Source: an uncultured bacterium (GTDB taxonomy: Bacteria > Cyanobacteriota > Vampirovibrionia > Gastranaerophilales > Gastranaerophilaceae). From it: a stretch of DNA of 64,000 bases. The notes beneath the pieces were generated by a model that saw only the letters and a program-made list of their open reading frames with translations, was not told the DNA's origin and did no database searches. Both the position numbers and the translations under genes were made by a program. Below, one piece after another: positions 27,771-35,058 of the stretch; within the stretch, counting starts at the first letter, position 1; each line of letters opens with the position of its first letter. The stretch covers positions 1 to 64,000 of the forward strand of contig CAMTMK010000005.1 in assembly GCA_947073645.1 (NCBI GenBank), read 5' to 3'.

Positions 27771-28520
27771 ATGACTGAAAACACAGAAATGCCAAATGAA
27801 ACTGAAGACCGCCAGCGTATTCTTTTGGCTGATGATGAAGCAAGTATCAGACGTATTTTGGAAACAAGATTGAAAATGGTTGGTTACGATGTTTACACTG
27901 CTCAAGACGGTGAAGAAGCTGTAAACTCATTTAATAAAAACAATCCTGATTTGGTAGTTTTAGATGTTATGATGCCAAAAATGGATGGTTATGGTGTTAC
28001 TAGAGAAATCAGAAGAACTTCTGACGTTCCTATTATCATTTTGACAGCATTGGGTGATGTTTCAGAAAGAATTACAGGTTTGGAATTAGGTGCTGATGAC
28101 TATGTTATTAAACCTTTCTCACCTAAAGAACTTGAAGCACGTGTAAAAGCTGTTTTAAGACGTACAAATAACAGAGAAACTGTTACTCCGGCAGGAAAAG
28201 TTACTAAAAATGTTATTACTACAGGTAATATTAAAATTGATACAGCACGTCGTCAAGTTTACAGAAAAAATGAAAGAATTCGTTTAACAGGTATGGAATT
28301 CAGCTTATTAGAATTATTGGTAAATAATTCAGGTCAAGCATTCTCAAGAAACGAAATTTTACAACATGTTTGGGCATATCCGCCAGATCATAGAATTGAT
28401 ACTCGTGTAGTTGATGTTCATATTTCAAGATTACGTTCAAAATTAGAATCTGATCCTGCAAATCCTGAACTAATACTTACAGCTCGCGGTATTGGATATA
28501 TGTTCCAAAGAATAAGTTAA
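27771..28520 (+). CDS. rpaB: OmpR-family response regulator, RpaB/Ycf27-like
   Basis: The product has 249 residues. The receiver domain has the acidic pair after ILLA (Asp21, Asp22), the phospho-acceptor Asp65 in LVVLDVMMPK, and a conserved Lys in YVIKPFSPKELEAR. The C-terminal winged helix (about 150-249) has the ILTARGIGYMF ending. The wording of the receiver (EASIRRILETRL, GYGVTREIR, TALGDVSERITGLELG) is close to cyanobacterial RpaB. In photosynthetic relatives RpaB with kinase NblS controls light and redox stress genes, so the role here must differ. No kinase gene is adjacent. A strongly AT-rich 150-base region precedes it. Confidence 0.88.
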   Translation: MTENTEMPNETEDRQRILLADDEASIRRILETRLKMVGYDVYTAQDGEEAVNSFNKNNPDLVVLDVMMPKMDGYGVTREIRRTSDVPIIILTALGDVSERITGLELGADDYVIKPFSPKELEARVKAVLRRTNNRETVTPAGKVTKNVITTGNIKIDTARRQVYRKNERIRLTGMEFSLLELLVNNSGQAFSRNEILQHVWAYPPDHRIDTRVVDVHISRLRSKLESDPANPELILTARGIGYMFQRIS

Positions 28521-28530
28521 TAAAAAAGTC

Positions 28531-28561
28531 TTGATTTAGTTGTTGTTTATGTTATTATAAT
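28531..28561 (+). promoter_or_regulatory. Probable promoter of tRNA-His
   Basis: TATAAT at 28556-28561 lies 10 bases before the mature tRNA 5' end. TTGATT at 28531-28536 is a possible -35, but the spacer of 19 is long. Confidence 0.5.
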
Positions 28562-28571
28562 AAATGTCAAT

Positions 28572-28646
28572 GGCGCCTGTCGTCAAGTGGTTAAGACCTC
28601 GGATTGTGGTTCCGATATGCATGGGTTCGAATCCCATCAGGCGCCC
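28572..28646 (+). tRNA. tRNA-His (GTG)
   Basis: The acceptor stem GGCGCCT (28572-28578) pairs with AGGCGCC (28639-28645), with C as discriminator at 28646, as expected for His. The anticodon stem TCGGA/TCCGA encloses TTGTGGT with anticodon GTG. The T arm is ATGGG-TTCGAAT-CCCAT. The base before the acceptor is T, so the extra 5' G of tRNA-His is not encoded. Only CA, not full CCA, follows the discriminator. The 3' end is the left boundary of the prophage. Confidence 0.92.
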
Positions 28647-30252
28647 CATTTACAAGTTTAGATGAATTCGGTTCAAGATCGGATAAATCAGAATAAAATA
28701 CAAAGGTTCGAAAGAGTGTCACAAAGGCGCTCTTCACTTTTATGTCGATTTTTGAACCGCTGTAAAAAAAGTTCGAACACAATATTTTTAGCATTTCACG
28801 CTTTTTCTCTATGGAAAGTCCAAAATAACGTCCTGACAAGTCTTTGAAGAGTTCGAACACTTTTTCAACTCGCTCTATTAAAATCTGATTTGTTTTGCAT
28901 AAAGCTGTATATTCTAGTGTTAATTCATTTAATTCATTGCTGAAGTTATCTCGTTTTTTAGTATATAAATCTACATCAATCAAACCGTCTAATTTGTCAT
29001 CATATAATTGATTAAGACGATTTTTTAATTTTTTTATTTGAATATCAATCTGTGCTTTTCTGTTTTCATCATAATCTGTCTGTATCTGTAAAAAGTTTTT
29101 ATAGTAATCTTTTATTTCATTATATTTTTCTGGTGTTAAATCAAATGATTGTAATATATTGTTGACTGCTTCATCTATTATTAAACTATTCAAGCATTTT
29201 TTACAATTTTTACAAACTTCATTATCTTTTACGGGTTTGTGGCATCTGTAGTATTGATATTCTCCGCTCTTGTTTTGTCCTTTTTGTTTTTCACCTGTTA
29301 AATATTTTGTATTTATAGGACAGAAAATTAAGCCCTTATATAAAAAGTCATGTTTATTTTCGTTACATTGATATTTAATATCATCATTATGTAATCTTAA
29401 AATTTTATAATATAATTCCATACTTATTAAGGGCTCATGATTCCCTTTGTATTCACATTTTGTAGATATTCCATGCTCATCTTTTAATGAAAAATAAAAG
29501 TTTCCCGTGTAAAAATACAAATGTTTTCTTGTTATATTTTCAACCATTTTTTTTGTGCATTTTGAAAAACCTTCGTTTCTCATCATATATGCAATTTTTC
29601 TGTCAGAATATAGCCCTTTTGAATGAAGTTCTAAAATCTTTTTTACATAAAAACAAGTGTCAGTATCAAGAATAATTTTTCCGCTTGCTTTTTTTCCATG
29701 TTTTTTTGATTTCCGTTTGTAACCTATTGGTGGTCTTGCGACAGGAGAATCACCTTGTTCGCATTTTTGCCTCAAATTTGCTATAGTCCTTATACTGTTG
29801 ATATCAGATTCTAGTTCGGCATTATTTATCTGCATATTACGCATATATTTGCCGTAAGGGTTAGTAGTATCATTATTTTCTGTTGCAGATAAAATTGCAA
29901 TATCATATTTGTCAAATAATGGTTTAATTATGCTGTGGTAACTGTCGTTGTTTCGGATAAGTCTGTCGCATCGCCAAACTATAACAGCATCAAAATCTTT
30001 CTTTTTTGATTTTATATCAGCAAGAAGCTGCTTCAGCTGCGGGCGGTTCATATTTTTTCCAGTGTAACCAGCATCTGTATATTTGCCTGTTATTAGAAGT
30101 TTGTGCCTTTTGGCAAAGTTTGTATCTTCTTTTTCTTGCATGGCAAGGCTATGACCTTGAACTTGTTCATCATCTGATACTCTTGTATATATCCTTACTC
30201 TGGAAACAGGACGACCAGAAGGAGTGAAAAATTGTTTAGCAAAATTCATCAT
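28591..30252 (-). CDS. Large serine recombinase (phage integrase)
   Basis: The product has 553 residues. The resolvase-type catalytic domain has RIYTRVSDDEQ with nucleophile Ser26 and the VWRCDRLIRN segment. A recombinase domain (PPIGYKRK onward), a Cys-rich zinc-ribbon region (about 320-370) and a C-terminal coiled coil (about 400-470) follow, the usual order for large serine integrases. The last 18 residues (GAPDGIRTHAYRNHNPRS) are the antisense of tRNA-His, so the reading frame crosses the attachment site. In the excised circle this tail would be different. The start overlaps the SWIM-protein gene by 17 bases. Confidence 0.9.
   Translation of the reverse strand: MMNFAKQFFTPSGRPVSRVRIYTRVSDDEQVQGHSLAMQEKEDTNFAKRHKLLITGKYTDAGYTGKNMNRPQLKQLLADIKSKKKDFDAVIVWRCDRLIRNNDSYHSIIKPLFDKYDIAILSATENNDTTNPYGKYMRNMQINNAELESDINSIRTIANLRQKCEQGDSPVARPPIGYKRKSKKHGKKASGKIILDTDTCFYVKKILELHSKGLYSDRKIAYMMRNEGFSKCTKKMVENITRKHLYFYTGNFYFSLKDEHGISTKCEYKGNHEPLISMELYYKILRLHNDDIKYQCNENKHDFLYKGLIFCPINTKYLTGEKQKGQNKSGEYQYYRCHKPVKDNEVCKNCKKCLNSLIIDEAVNNILQSFDLTPEKYNEIKDYYKNFLQIQTDYDENRKAQIDIQIKKLKNRLNQLYDDKLDGLIDVDLYTKKRDNFSNELNELTLEYTALCKTNQILIERVEKVFELFKDLSGRYFGLSIEKKREMLKILCSNFFYSGSKIDIKVKSAFVTLFRTFVFYSDLSDLEPNSSKLVNGAPDGIRTHAYRNHNPRS
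28594..28646. other. Candidate left attachment site (3' part of tRNA-His)
   Basis: Host genes end at the tRNA and phage genes begin directly after it. The recombinase frame runs into the tRNA on the opposite strand. The phage presumably carries an identical tRNA 3' segment that restores the gene. The matching right copy would be beyond 64000. Confidence 0.6.
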
Positions 30253-30865
30253 TTTTTCTTTCCTGGTGTTTATAAGAAATGATAAAGCATATGATTATTC
30301 CCAAAAATAAAGGTATGAAAGACATTTTTACTAAAGAAAATGTTAATGCTATAATAAAAATTAAACCGTTTAAGCATCCTGTGAAAATTTCTTTATCAAC
30401 AGTTTTATTGCAGTTTGGACATTCTTCAAATGATTTATCACATATATGACCACATTTTGGGCAGGTTTTAAAATCTGCATTGTTGGCCACTTTTTTGGGC
30501 GTCTTTCTTGTGGAGTTTAAATTTTCCTTATTATTATGAGCTTTTTCTGTAATTTCCTTATTTAAGTAAATTATTTCTTTTGCGTATTGCTGCAATAAAT
30601 TTCTATCAACAGATTTATTATTTTTTGCTTCTATAAATTTTATTAAAATTGCAAAAAATTCAGGTATCTGTTCTCTTAGTTTTTCGAAGTTTTTATGTAT
30701 AATTTCTATAACATGTTTGCAAAGCATTTGTTTCCCGCCTGCTGGGCAAGTGCAGCTTATACAATTGTCATAAATAGTTACTGTATAAATATTCTTAGAT
30801 GAAGAACTTTTTATTTGTTCTCTGAAAATTATTTTGCCAGGTATAATTTTTTTTGTGCGTGCCAT
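30236..30865 (-). CDS. SWIM zinc-finger / zinc-ribbon membrane protein
   Basis: The product has 209 residues. A SWIM-type CXC...CXH finger is at Cys38, Cys40, Cys49 and His51. A second four-Cys ribbon of CPKC...CPNC type is at about 134-152. One long or two short membrane helices follow at about 163-200. The order is cytoplasmic zinc modules followed by a C-terminal membrane anchor. It lies between the recombinase and the repressors, on the lysogenic strand, so it is probably expressed in the prophage state. A role in superinfection exclusion or in host defence is possible but not shown. Confidence 0.65.
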   Translation of the reverse strand: MARTKKIIPGKIIFREQIKSSSSKNIYTVTIYDNCISCTCPAGGKQMLCKHVIEIIHKNFEKLREQIPEFFAILIKFIEAKNNKSVDRNLLQQYAKEIIYLNKEITEKAHNNKENLNSTRKTPKKVANNADFKTCPKCGHICDKSFEECPNCNKTVDKEIFTGCLNGLIFIIALTFSLVKMSFIPLFLGIIICFIISYKHQERKNDEFC

Positions 30866-30928
30866 TCTAAAAGTATATATAAGTTTTATTTTTAAATAAA
30901 GATGTCATGTACTTATGTTAAGTGAAAT

Positions 30929-31141
30929 TTAAAAATCTTTGAATAATTGTTCTAAACTTAAGCCGACAGCATAGGCAACATTTCTTATGTTTTCAATAGT
31001 TGCACGTTTCTCTCCACGTTCGATATAACCAATATAATTTCTGTGCAAGCCTGTTTTTTCTGCAAGATATTCTTGACTGTAATTTAATTTTCGTCTGCAT
31101 TCAGCAATTCTTTTACCGATTGTTTTAAATAATCTTTTCAT
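30929..31141 (-). CDS. XRE-family helix-turn-helix regulator
   Basis: The product has 70 residues, a single Cro/CI-type HTH (SQEYLAEKTGLHRNYIGYIERG). It is divergent from the small membrane-protein gene at 31248. The perfect inverted repeat at 31173-31191 lies between them and is the likely operator. Confidence 0.85.
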   Translation of the reverse strand: MKRLFKTIGKRIAECRRKLNYSQEYLAEKTGLHRNYIGYIERGEKRATIENIRNVAYAVGLSLEQLFKDF

Positions 31142-31172
31142 AAATATATTTTAAAAAATCTCCATTTCTATT

Positions 31173-31191
31173 TACATACCCGTAGTATGTA
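31173..31191. promoter_or_regulatory. Operator-like perfect inverted repeat
   Basis: TACATAC (31173-31179), a 5-base spacer, then GTATGTA (31185-31191). It sits 32 bases upstream of the XRE gene start and 57 bases before the divergent gene. Confidence 0.65.
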
Positions 31192-31247
31192 GAACTATAT
31201 AAGCTTTTAGTAGTAAATATTTATGGGTTAAGAATACAGGAGATTAT

Positions 31248-31550
31248 ATGAAAGAACTAATGCTAAATGTAATTCGTCGTCTTACAGAAACGTTTTACGA
31301 AAAATCAAATCTTATAATTTTATTGCTATTAATTAATATTGTTTTAATAGCTTATGTATATGTAGAGCTTTTGGATGCGCAATATCACTATTATATGAAT
31401 ACTAAAACATCACTTGAACAGATTAATAATGTTAAAATTGATAAATATGATGGTAAATTCTCTCGTGAATTATCAACTGAAGAAGAGCTTATAAGGAAAA
31501 ATAATAGAAAATTGCATTTATATTATGTTTTAAAATTATTCAAGAATTAA
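31248..31550 (+). CDS. Small phage membrane protein, unknown
   Basis: The product has 100 residues with one strong membrane helix at about 22-42 and a charged C-terminal part. AGGAGA precedes the ATG. It is the only plus-strand gene in the lysogeny block, flanked by two XRE regulators, and overlaps the repressor gene tail-to-tail by 11 bases. An exclusion or lysogenic-conversion role would fit the place but is inference. Confidence 0.6.
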   Translation: MKELMLNVIRRLTETFYEKSNLIILLLLINIVLIAYVYVELLDAQYHYYMNTKTSLEQINNVKIDKYDGKFSRELSTEEELIRKNNRKLHLYYVLKLFKN

Positions 31551-32082
31551 TTTTTTTGTATAGCTTTTTAATCAATTCAACTTCTTCTGTGCTGAATTGA
31601 TTTTCAGTATTTGCAATATCTGATGATAAACCAAAAATAAACCAATTTGCATCAAAGTTAATTTTTGAACGCATTTTTAATAATTCTCCCATAGAGATAT
31701 CAGTTTTGCCCAATCCAATTTGGTGAAGTCGGCTAAGTGGAATGTCCGTTAATTCTGATGCATCAAAATCGCTTAAACCTTTTTCTGCAATCATTTTGTT
31801 GTAGCGCTTGTGAAGCATTTTGAAATTATCGAAAATTTCAGGACAATCACAATCTGAAAAAGGTTTGACTTTAGTCGGATTAAATGTTGTACCTTTACCT
31901 GTAAATAGCCAGTTTAAATTTACATTCAATTTCTCATTTAAAGATTTTATTACTTCTGCAGGAAGGCTTCTTGTTTCATATTCATAACTTCTGTATGCCC
32001 TGACATTACAATCAAGTTGTTCAGCCATTTGCTGTTGATTGTAACGTAATGTAACACGAATTTGTTTAAGTCTATCTTTCAA
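31540..32082 (-). CDS. Putative phage repressor (XRE HTH with C-terminal domain)
   Basis: The product has 180 residues. The N-terminal HTH is in QQQMAEQLDCNVRAYRSYEYETR. A second HTH-like stretch (ASELTDIPLSRLHQIGLG) occurs near residue 105-125. No S24 peptidase Ser/Lys pair is visible, so RecA-stimulated self-cleavage is not expected. It is divergent from the early genes, and the paired 21-bp operators at 32118-32169 lie just upstream. It is the best candidate for the prophage maintenance repressor. Confidence 0.78.
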   Translation of the reverse strand: MKDRLKQIRVTLRYNQQQMAEQLDCNVRAYRSYEYETRSLPAEVIKSLNEKLNVNLNWLFTGKGTTFNPTKVKPFSDCDCPEIFDNFKMLHKRYNKMIAEKGLSDFDASELTDIPLSRLHQIGLGKTDISMGELLKMRSKINFDANWFIFGLSSDIANTENQFSTEEVELIKKLYKKINS

Positions 32083-32117
32083 GAAATATAACCTTTTCTA
32101 ATGTGTTTGGCTGATAT

Positions 32118-32138
32118 TTTTACACAAATGTTGTAAAA
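32118..32138. promoter_or_regulatory. Operator O1 (21-bp dyad)
   Basis: TTTTACA-N7-TGTAAAA, perfect 7-bp arms. It is 36 bases upstream of the repressor start, so probably also within the repressor's own promoter. Confidence 0.7.
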
Positions 32139-32142
32139 TGTG

Positions 32143-32171
32143 TTGACAATTTACGTAAAGTGTGTAAATAT
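32143..32171 (+). promoter_or_regulatory. Early rightward promoter
   Basis: TTGACA at 32143-32148, a 17-base spacer and AAATAT at 32166-32171. Operator O2 lies across the spacer and -10, which is how a CI-type repressor would shut it off. Confidence 0.65.
32149..32169. promoter_or_regulatory. Operator O2 (21-bp dyad)
   Basis: ATTTACG-N7-TGTAAAT, the same 7-7-7 layout as O1 with one arm mismatch. Its centre is 31 bases from that of O1. A perfect 10-bp palindrome TTTACGTAAA (32150-32159) overlaps it and could be a second recognition site. Confidence 0.65.
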
Positions 32172-32317
32172 AAAAACCGAGAGTATCTAAATTTAATTAC
32201 ATAATAACACAAGACAAGCAATCATTGTCTGTTTAATTACGTTTGTTTAAAAAATCTTAATAGACGTTTCTCTGTGTTGCAGTGAAATTAAATTTTTATG
32301 CTGAAAATGAGGTCTAA

Positions 32318-32458
32318 ATGGATAAAGTTATTTTTAGAAAGAAAATTGGCGAAATCACTGTACAAGCTACTTTTGATGATATTGTTTATTCAAAAGAGGA
32401 AAGTAACAGACTTATTGCTGAATTTCTTTTTATTTTAACAGATAGCAAACTTGAATAA
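32318..32458 (+). CDS. Small early phage protein, 46 residues
   Basis: ATG 32318 with GAGGT upstream opens MDKVIFRKKIGEITVQATFD and ends at TAA 32456. I do not recognise it. It is the first gene after the early promoter, the position of a Cro- or anti-repressor-like product, but no HTH is evident. The remaining stretch 32172-32317 has no gene I can support. Confidence 0.55.
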   Translation: MDKVIFRKKIGEITVQATFDDIVYSKEESNRLIAEFLFILTDSKLE

Positions 32459-32514
32459 AAGTTTTTTACTAGAATGTTGTGAGATTTAACAAAATTTATA
32501 AGAAAGGATAAAAA

Positions 32515-32760
32515 ATGTTTAAATTTTTTGAGAGAGCTATTAGAGCTAAAAAATTAGCCAATACACCAAGACCGGTAAAAATTAATGCAATAACTAATAT
32601 TGTTGCAAACATTATTCGACAAAAACCGAATGAATTAATGCCTGTTATTTCGAGGATTGGTGTTGTGATGAATTATATTCAGCAGAAAAATTTGGTCGAT
32701 TTTTATTTTATGAATAGAAAATTGTTGCCAAGTTTATGTGCTGATTTGAATTGTTTATAA
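32515..32760 (+). CDS. Early phage protein, unknown
   Basis: The product has 81 residues, is basic and predicted mostly helical (residues 1-60). AAAGGA precedes the ATG. It is followed by the hairpin at 32782-32814. No family recognised. Confidence 0.55.
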   Translation: MFKFFERAIRAKKLANTPRPVKINAITNIVANIIRQKPNELMPVISRIGVVMNYIQQKNLVDFYFMNRKLLPSLCADLNCL

Positions 32761-32781
32761 AAATACTCCTATAGATGTTTT

Positions 32782-32814
32782 GCGGACTTTTCGAATCTTT
32801 TAGTCCGCTTTTCT
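32782..32814 (+). terminator. Intrinsic terminator
   Basis: GCGGACT (32782-32788) pairs with AGTCCGC (32802-32808), followed by TTTTCTT. It lies within the early operon, so reading into the next genes may depend on antitermination or partial readthrough. Confidence 0.7.
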
Positions 32815-32838
32815 TAGGAGATTCTGGGAGAAATTAAT

Positions 32839-33144
32839 ATGCCAAAATCAAAAAAACAAATGATTGCAGAACTTGAAAGTTTAAAAGAAGAGCTTCCAAA
32901 ACGTGAAAAAATTGGAGCATTAAAAGAAACTGAGGGATTTAGACTTGCTATTGAACAATACAAGGAGGAATTTACTGAGGCTATAAATGCTGAAGATAAA
33001 AAAGCTATTGGTAATTGTAAAAAAATATTGGATTTGTTGATAGATTTTCAATCTTTTTTAAGTACTCAGCAGCAACGTGCTGAAAGAATTCCCGAATTAA
33101 TTTCGGATATTGAATATGATTTATCACAAAATAAATTCTGGTAA
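32839..33144 (+). CDS. Coiled-coil early phage protein, unknown
   Basis: The product has 101 residues, strongly charged (Lys/Glu) and predicted to be all helix. A GGGAGA ribosome site precedes it. No family recognised; such proteins often act in phage recombination or replication complexes, but nothing specific is visible. Confidence 0.6.
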   Translation: MPKSKKQMIAELESLKEELPKREKIGALKETEGFRLAIEQYKEEFTEAINAEDKKAIGNCKKILDLLIDFQSFLSTQQQRAERIPELISDIEYDLSQNKFW

Positions 33145-33161
33145 AAAGGTGAAGGGTTAAT

Positions 33162-33638
33162 ATGGAAAATACAACTATTTTTCTAAATGGACGCGAATAT
33201 CCAGCTGTTAAAACTCGAAATATTTTAGCAGCTGAAAAAGTAGAAGGTAGATATGAAGAGTATAAAATAAGCGTAAAACATGGCGGACTTATGTCAAAAT
33301 TGTTTGTCAAACCTCTTAATTTTTGGTTAGAAAGTAAATTTGCAGGTACATTTTTTTACGATTTAAATAATGATAGAATTTCGTGGCTTTTATGGTCTGA
33401 ATATGATCCTCAGTATCTTTTTATTTTTAGGAGATTTGTTGATGTTCTGGAAGATGATGATGTTATTTTTGTTTCAGTAAGACGTGGAAGAATGATTGAC
33501 AGGTATAAAATTAAAATTGCTGAATTACGTCCTTTACTTGGCTGTGGAGAAGATAAATACGGATTATATCCTGTTGAAAAGTTTTATTTTTCAAAATTGC
33601 AGTCAAAAATTTACAAGGGTAGTTATGCGAAAAGATGA
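33162..33638 (+). CDS. Early phage protein, unknown
   Basis: The product has 158 residues, mixed alpha/beta and rich in aromatic residues in the middle. No catalytic or metal motif found. The next small gene starts 14 bases before its stop. Confidence 0.55.
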   Translation: MENTTIFLNGREYPAVKTRNILAAEKVEGRYEEYKISVKHGGLMSKLFVKPLNFWLESKFAGTFFYDLNNDRISWLLWSEYDPQYLFIFRRFVDVLEDDDVIFVSVRRGRMIDRYKIKIAELRPLLGCGEDKYGLYPVEKFYFSKLQSKIYKGSYAKR

Positions 33639-33783
33639 ACTTTTGATAGAAAATGAGCAGCTAAAAAAAGATTTGGCTGATGTCTGCGAACATCACAAAC
33701 GTTTAACAAGATTGCTTAATCAGAAAATAGATGAGATTGCGAGTTTGAAAAATGAAAAGAAAATTAAGTCCAAGAGAAAGTGA
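33625..33783 (+). CDS. Small coiled-coil protein, 52 residues
   Basis: ATG 33625 behind AAGGGTAG opens a short helix-rich, Lys/Glu-rich protein (MRKDELLIENEQLKKDL). It overlaps both neighbours (14 bases before, 32 bases after), typical of packed phage early genes. A longer frame running upstream of this ATG lies inside the previous gene and is not favoured. Confidence 0.5.
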   Translation: MRKDELLIENEQLKKDLADVCEHHKRLTRLLNQKIDEIASLKNEKKIKSKRK

Positions 33784-33961
33784 AGTATACACAATGATTG
33801 TAAGCGGAAAAACAAATAGAGAAATTTGGAATGAACTTTGCATAAGTCGAAAAACTTTAGAAAATCATATAAGCAGGATTTATGACAAAAAAGAAGTTTC
33901 TAATCGTATAGAATTAATGCAGCAACATTATAGGAGATTTGAAAATGCAAGAATTAGTTGA
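33752..33961 (+). CDS. LuxR-type helix-turn-helix protein
   Basis: The product has 69 residues, a stand-alone GerE/LuxR-type HTH: LSPRESEVYTMIVSGKTNRE, then ISRKTLENHISRIYDK. No sensory domain. It resembles the second LuxR-type mini-protein at 38745. A sigma-like or late-gene transcription role is plausible. Confidence 0.75.
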   Translation: MKRKLSPRESEVYTMIVSGKTNREIWNELCISRKTLENHISRIYDKKEVSNRIELMQQHYRRFENARIS

Positions 33962-34079
33962 GTTTATAGTTTTTTTACTTGTTTTAGTATTATTGTCTGG
34001 CTTTATGTTGGCAGATATCATTCATGATTATTGTAAAAAGCATGTTGATAATTGCGAGAATGAGGATGAGCTTTTGTGA
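33945..34079 (+). CDS. Small membrane protein, 44 residues
   Basis: ATG 33945 behind TAGGAGA. One membrane helix (about 5-24) is followed by an acidic tail. It overlaps the LuxR-type gene by 17 bases, and its TGA overlaps the GTG start of the next gene. Confidence 0.5.
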   Translation: MQELVEFIVFLLVLVLLSGFMLADIIHDYCKKHVDNCENEDELL

Positions 34080-34909
34080 AAGAATTAGGTGGGCGAATTC
34101 ATACATACTATGGTGCAACGGAAAGTTTACAGAAATATTCGGGCGGAAGTGCATATAGTGATTTGATTTTTTTTATTAAGCAAGCTGTAAAAATGAATGA
34201 TGAGGAAGCTGAAGCTTACAAACATATTTGTGAACTTTTGAAAAAAGATAGAAATTTAATAAAAAATTATTTATTGAGTCTAAAATGCGCTGCTGCTAAC
34301 AATGCAAGCCAAAAAACGGAATGTGAGGTAAAAAGAAAAATGGCAGTATTGGAGAAAAATAGAAAACTTGAACTTCTTGATCTTTTAAATACAACTGAGC
34401 AAAAAGTAATTGCTGAAATTGTAAAAGGTACTGAATTTAATAAGATTGCACAAAATGTCGGTATTACTGACGGTACTTTCAGTTGTATTATGAGTGGAAT
34501 TTATAAAAAGACGTCTAAATTTATAACTTATGAACAAAGGGTAAAGAAAACTGCATTATACGGCTATATTTTTGGCAAATGTGGATTTGCACACGGAGAA
34601 GAACTGATTATTAAAAGTGATACGACTAAAAAAACTGTTATTAAAAAGTCTGAAGTTAAGGTTGATAAGTTAAAAGTGCAAGAAACACTTGCGCCAAAAG
34701 CTATAAATGATAATTATGTTTTGACACGAACTCTTAATATATTATATGAAAAATTTGATGAATGCTGCTTAACTATCGGTAAAGAAGCTGTTATGGGAAA
34801 TGTACAGAAAGCTATTGAAAGTGAAATGAGTAGAAAAGGCAGAGGTTATGGAAATGCAATCGAAGTTTTAACTATGTTACGTAAGGATTTGGGAGGTGAA
34901 CGATGCTAG
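34076..34909 (+). CDS. Phage protein with LuxR-like HTH, unknown
   Basis: The product has 277 residues from a GTG at 34076. A helix-turn-helix-like stretch lies at about 100-145 (LLDLLNTTEQKVIAEIVKG, then FNKIAQNVGITDGTF). The C-terminal part is basic and helical. It might be a late-gene activator of the RinA/ArpU kind, but no specific family is recognised. Confidence 0.55.
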   Translation: MKELGGRIHTYYGATESLQKYSGGSAYSDLIFFIKQAVKMNDEEAEAYKHICELLKKDRNLIKNYLLSLKCAAANNASQKTECEVKRKMAVLEKNRKLELLDLLNTTEQKVIAEIVKGTEFNKIAQNVGITDGTFSCIMSGIYKKTSKFITYEQRVKKTALYGYIFGKCGFAHGEELIIKSDTTKKTVIKKSEVKVDKLKVQETLAPKAINDNYVLTRTLNILYEKFDECCLTIGKEAVMGNVQKAIESEMSRKGRGYGNAIEVLTMLRKDLGGERC

Positions 34910-35058
34910 ATGATACTTGTGTAAAATTTGAAGAACTTGCTTCAAGAATTAATCAAATTTATCTTGATCTAAAAAGTGGTATTCCAAAAGCTAGAGAAAT
35001 ATATAATCTTGATGATGTTATTACAGAATTAAATCAACTTGCAGGTAATAGAGAATGA
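34903..35058 (+). CDS. Small early phage protein, 51 residues
   Basis: ATG 34903 behind GGGAGGTG. An acidic, helical small protein ending at TGA 35056. It overlaps the previous gene by 7 bases and the clamp gene by 4, so it is embedded in the operon between the regulator and the beta clamp. Function unknown. Confidence 0.5.
   Translation: MLDDTCVKFEELASRINQIYLDLKSGIPKAREIYNLDDVITELNQLAGNRE

Noticed and set aside
28594..28646. C-terminal GAPDGIRTHAYRNHNPRS of the recombinase as a functional domain
   Set aside because: It is simply the antisense translation of tRNA-His and turns up wherever an integrase frame runs into a tRNA.
31540..32082. LexA-like self-cleaving repressor
   Set aside because: No S24 peptidase domain or Ser/Lys dyad can be seen in the C-terminal part.
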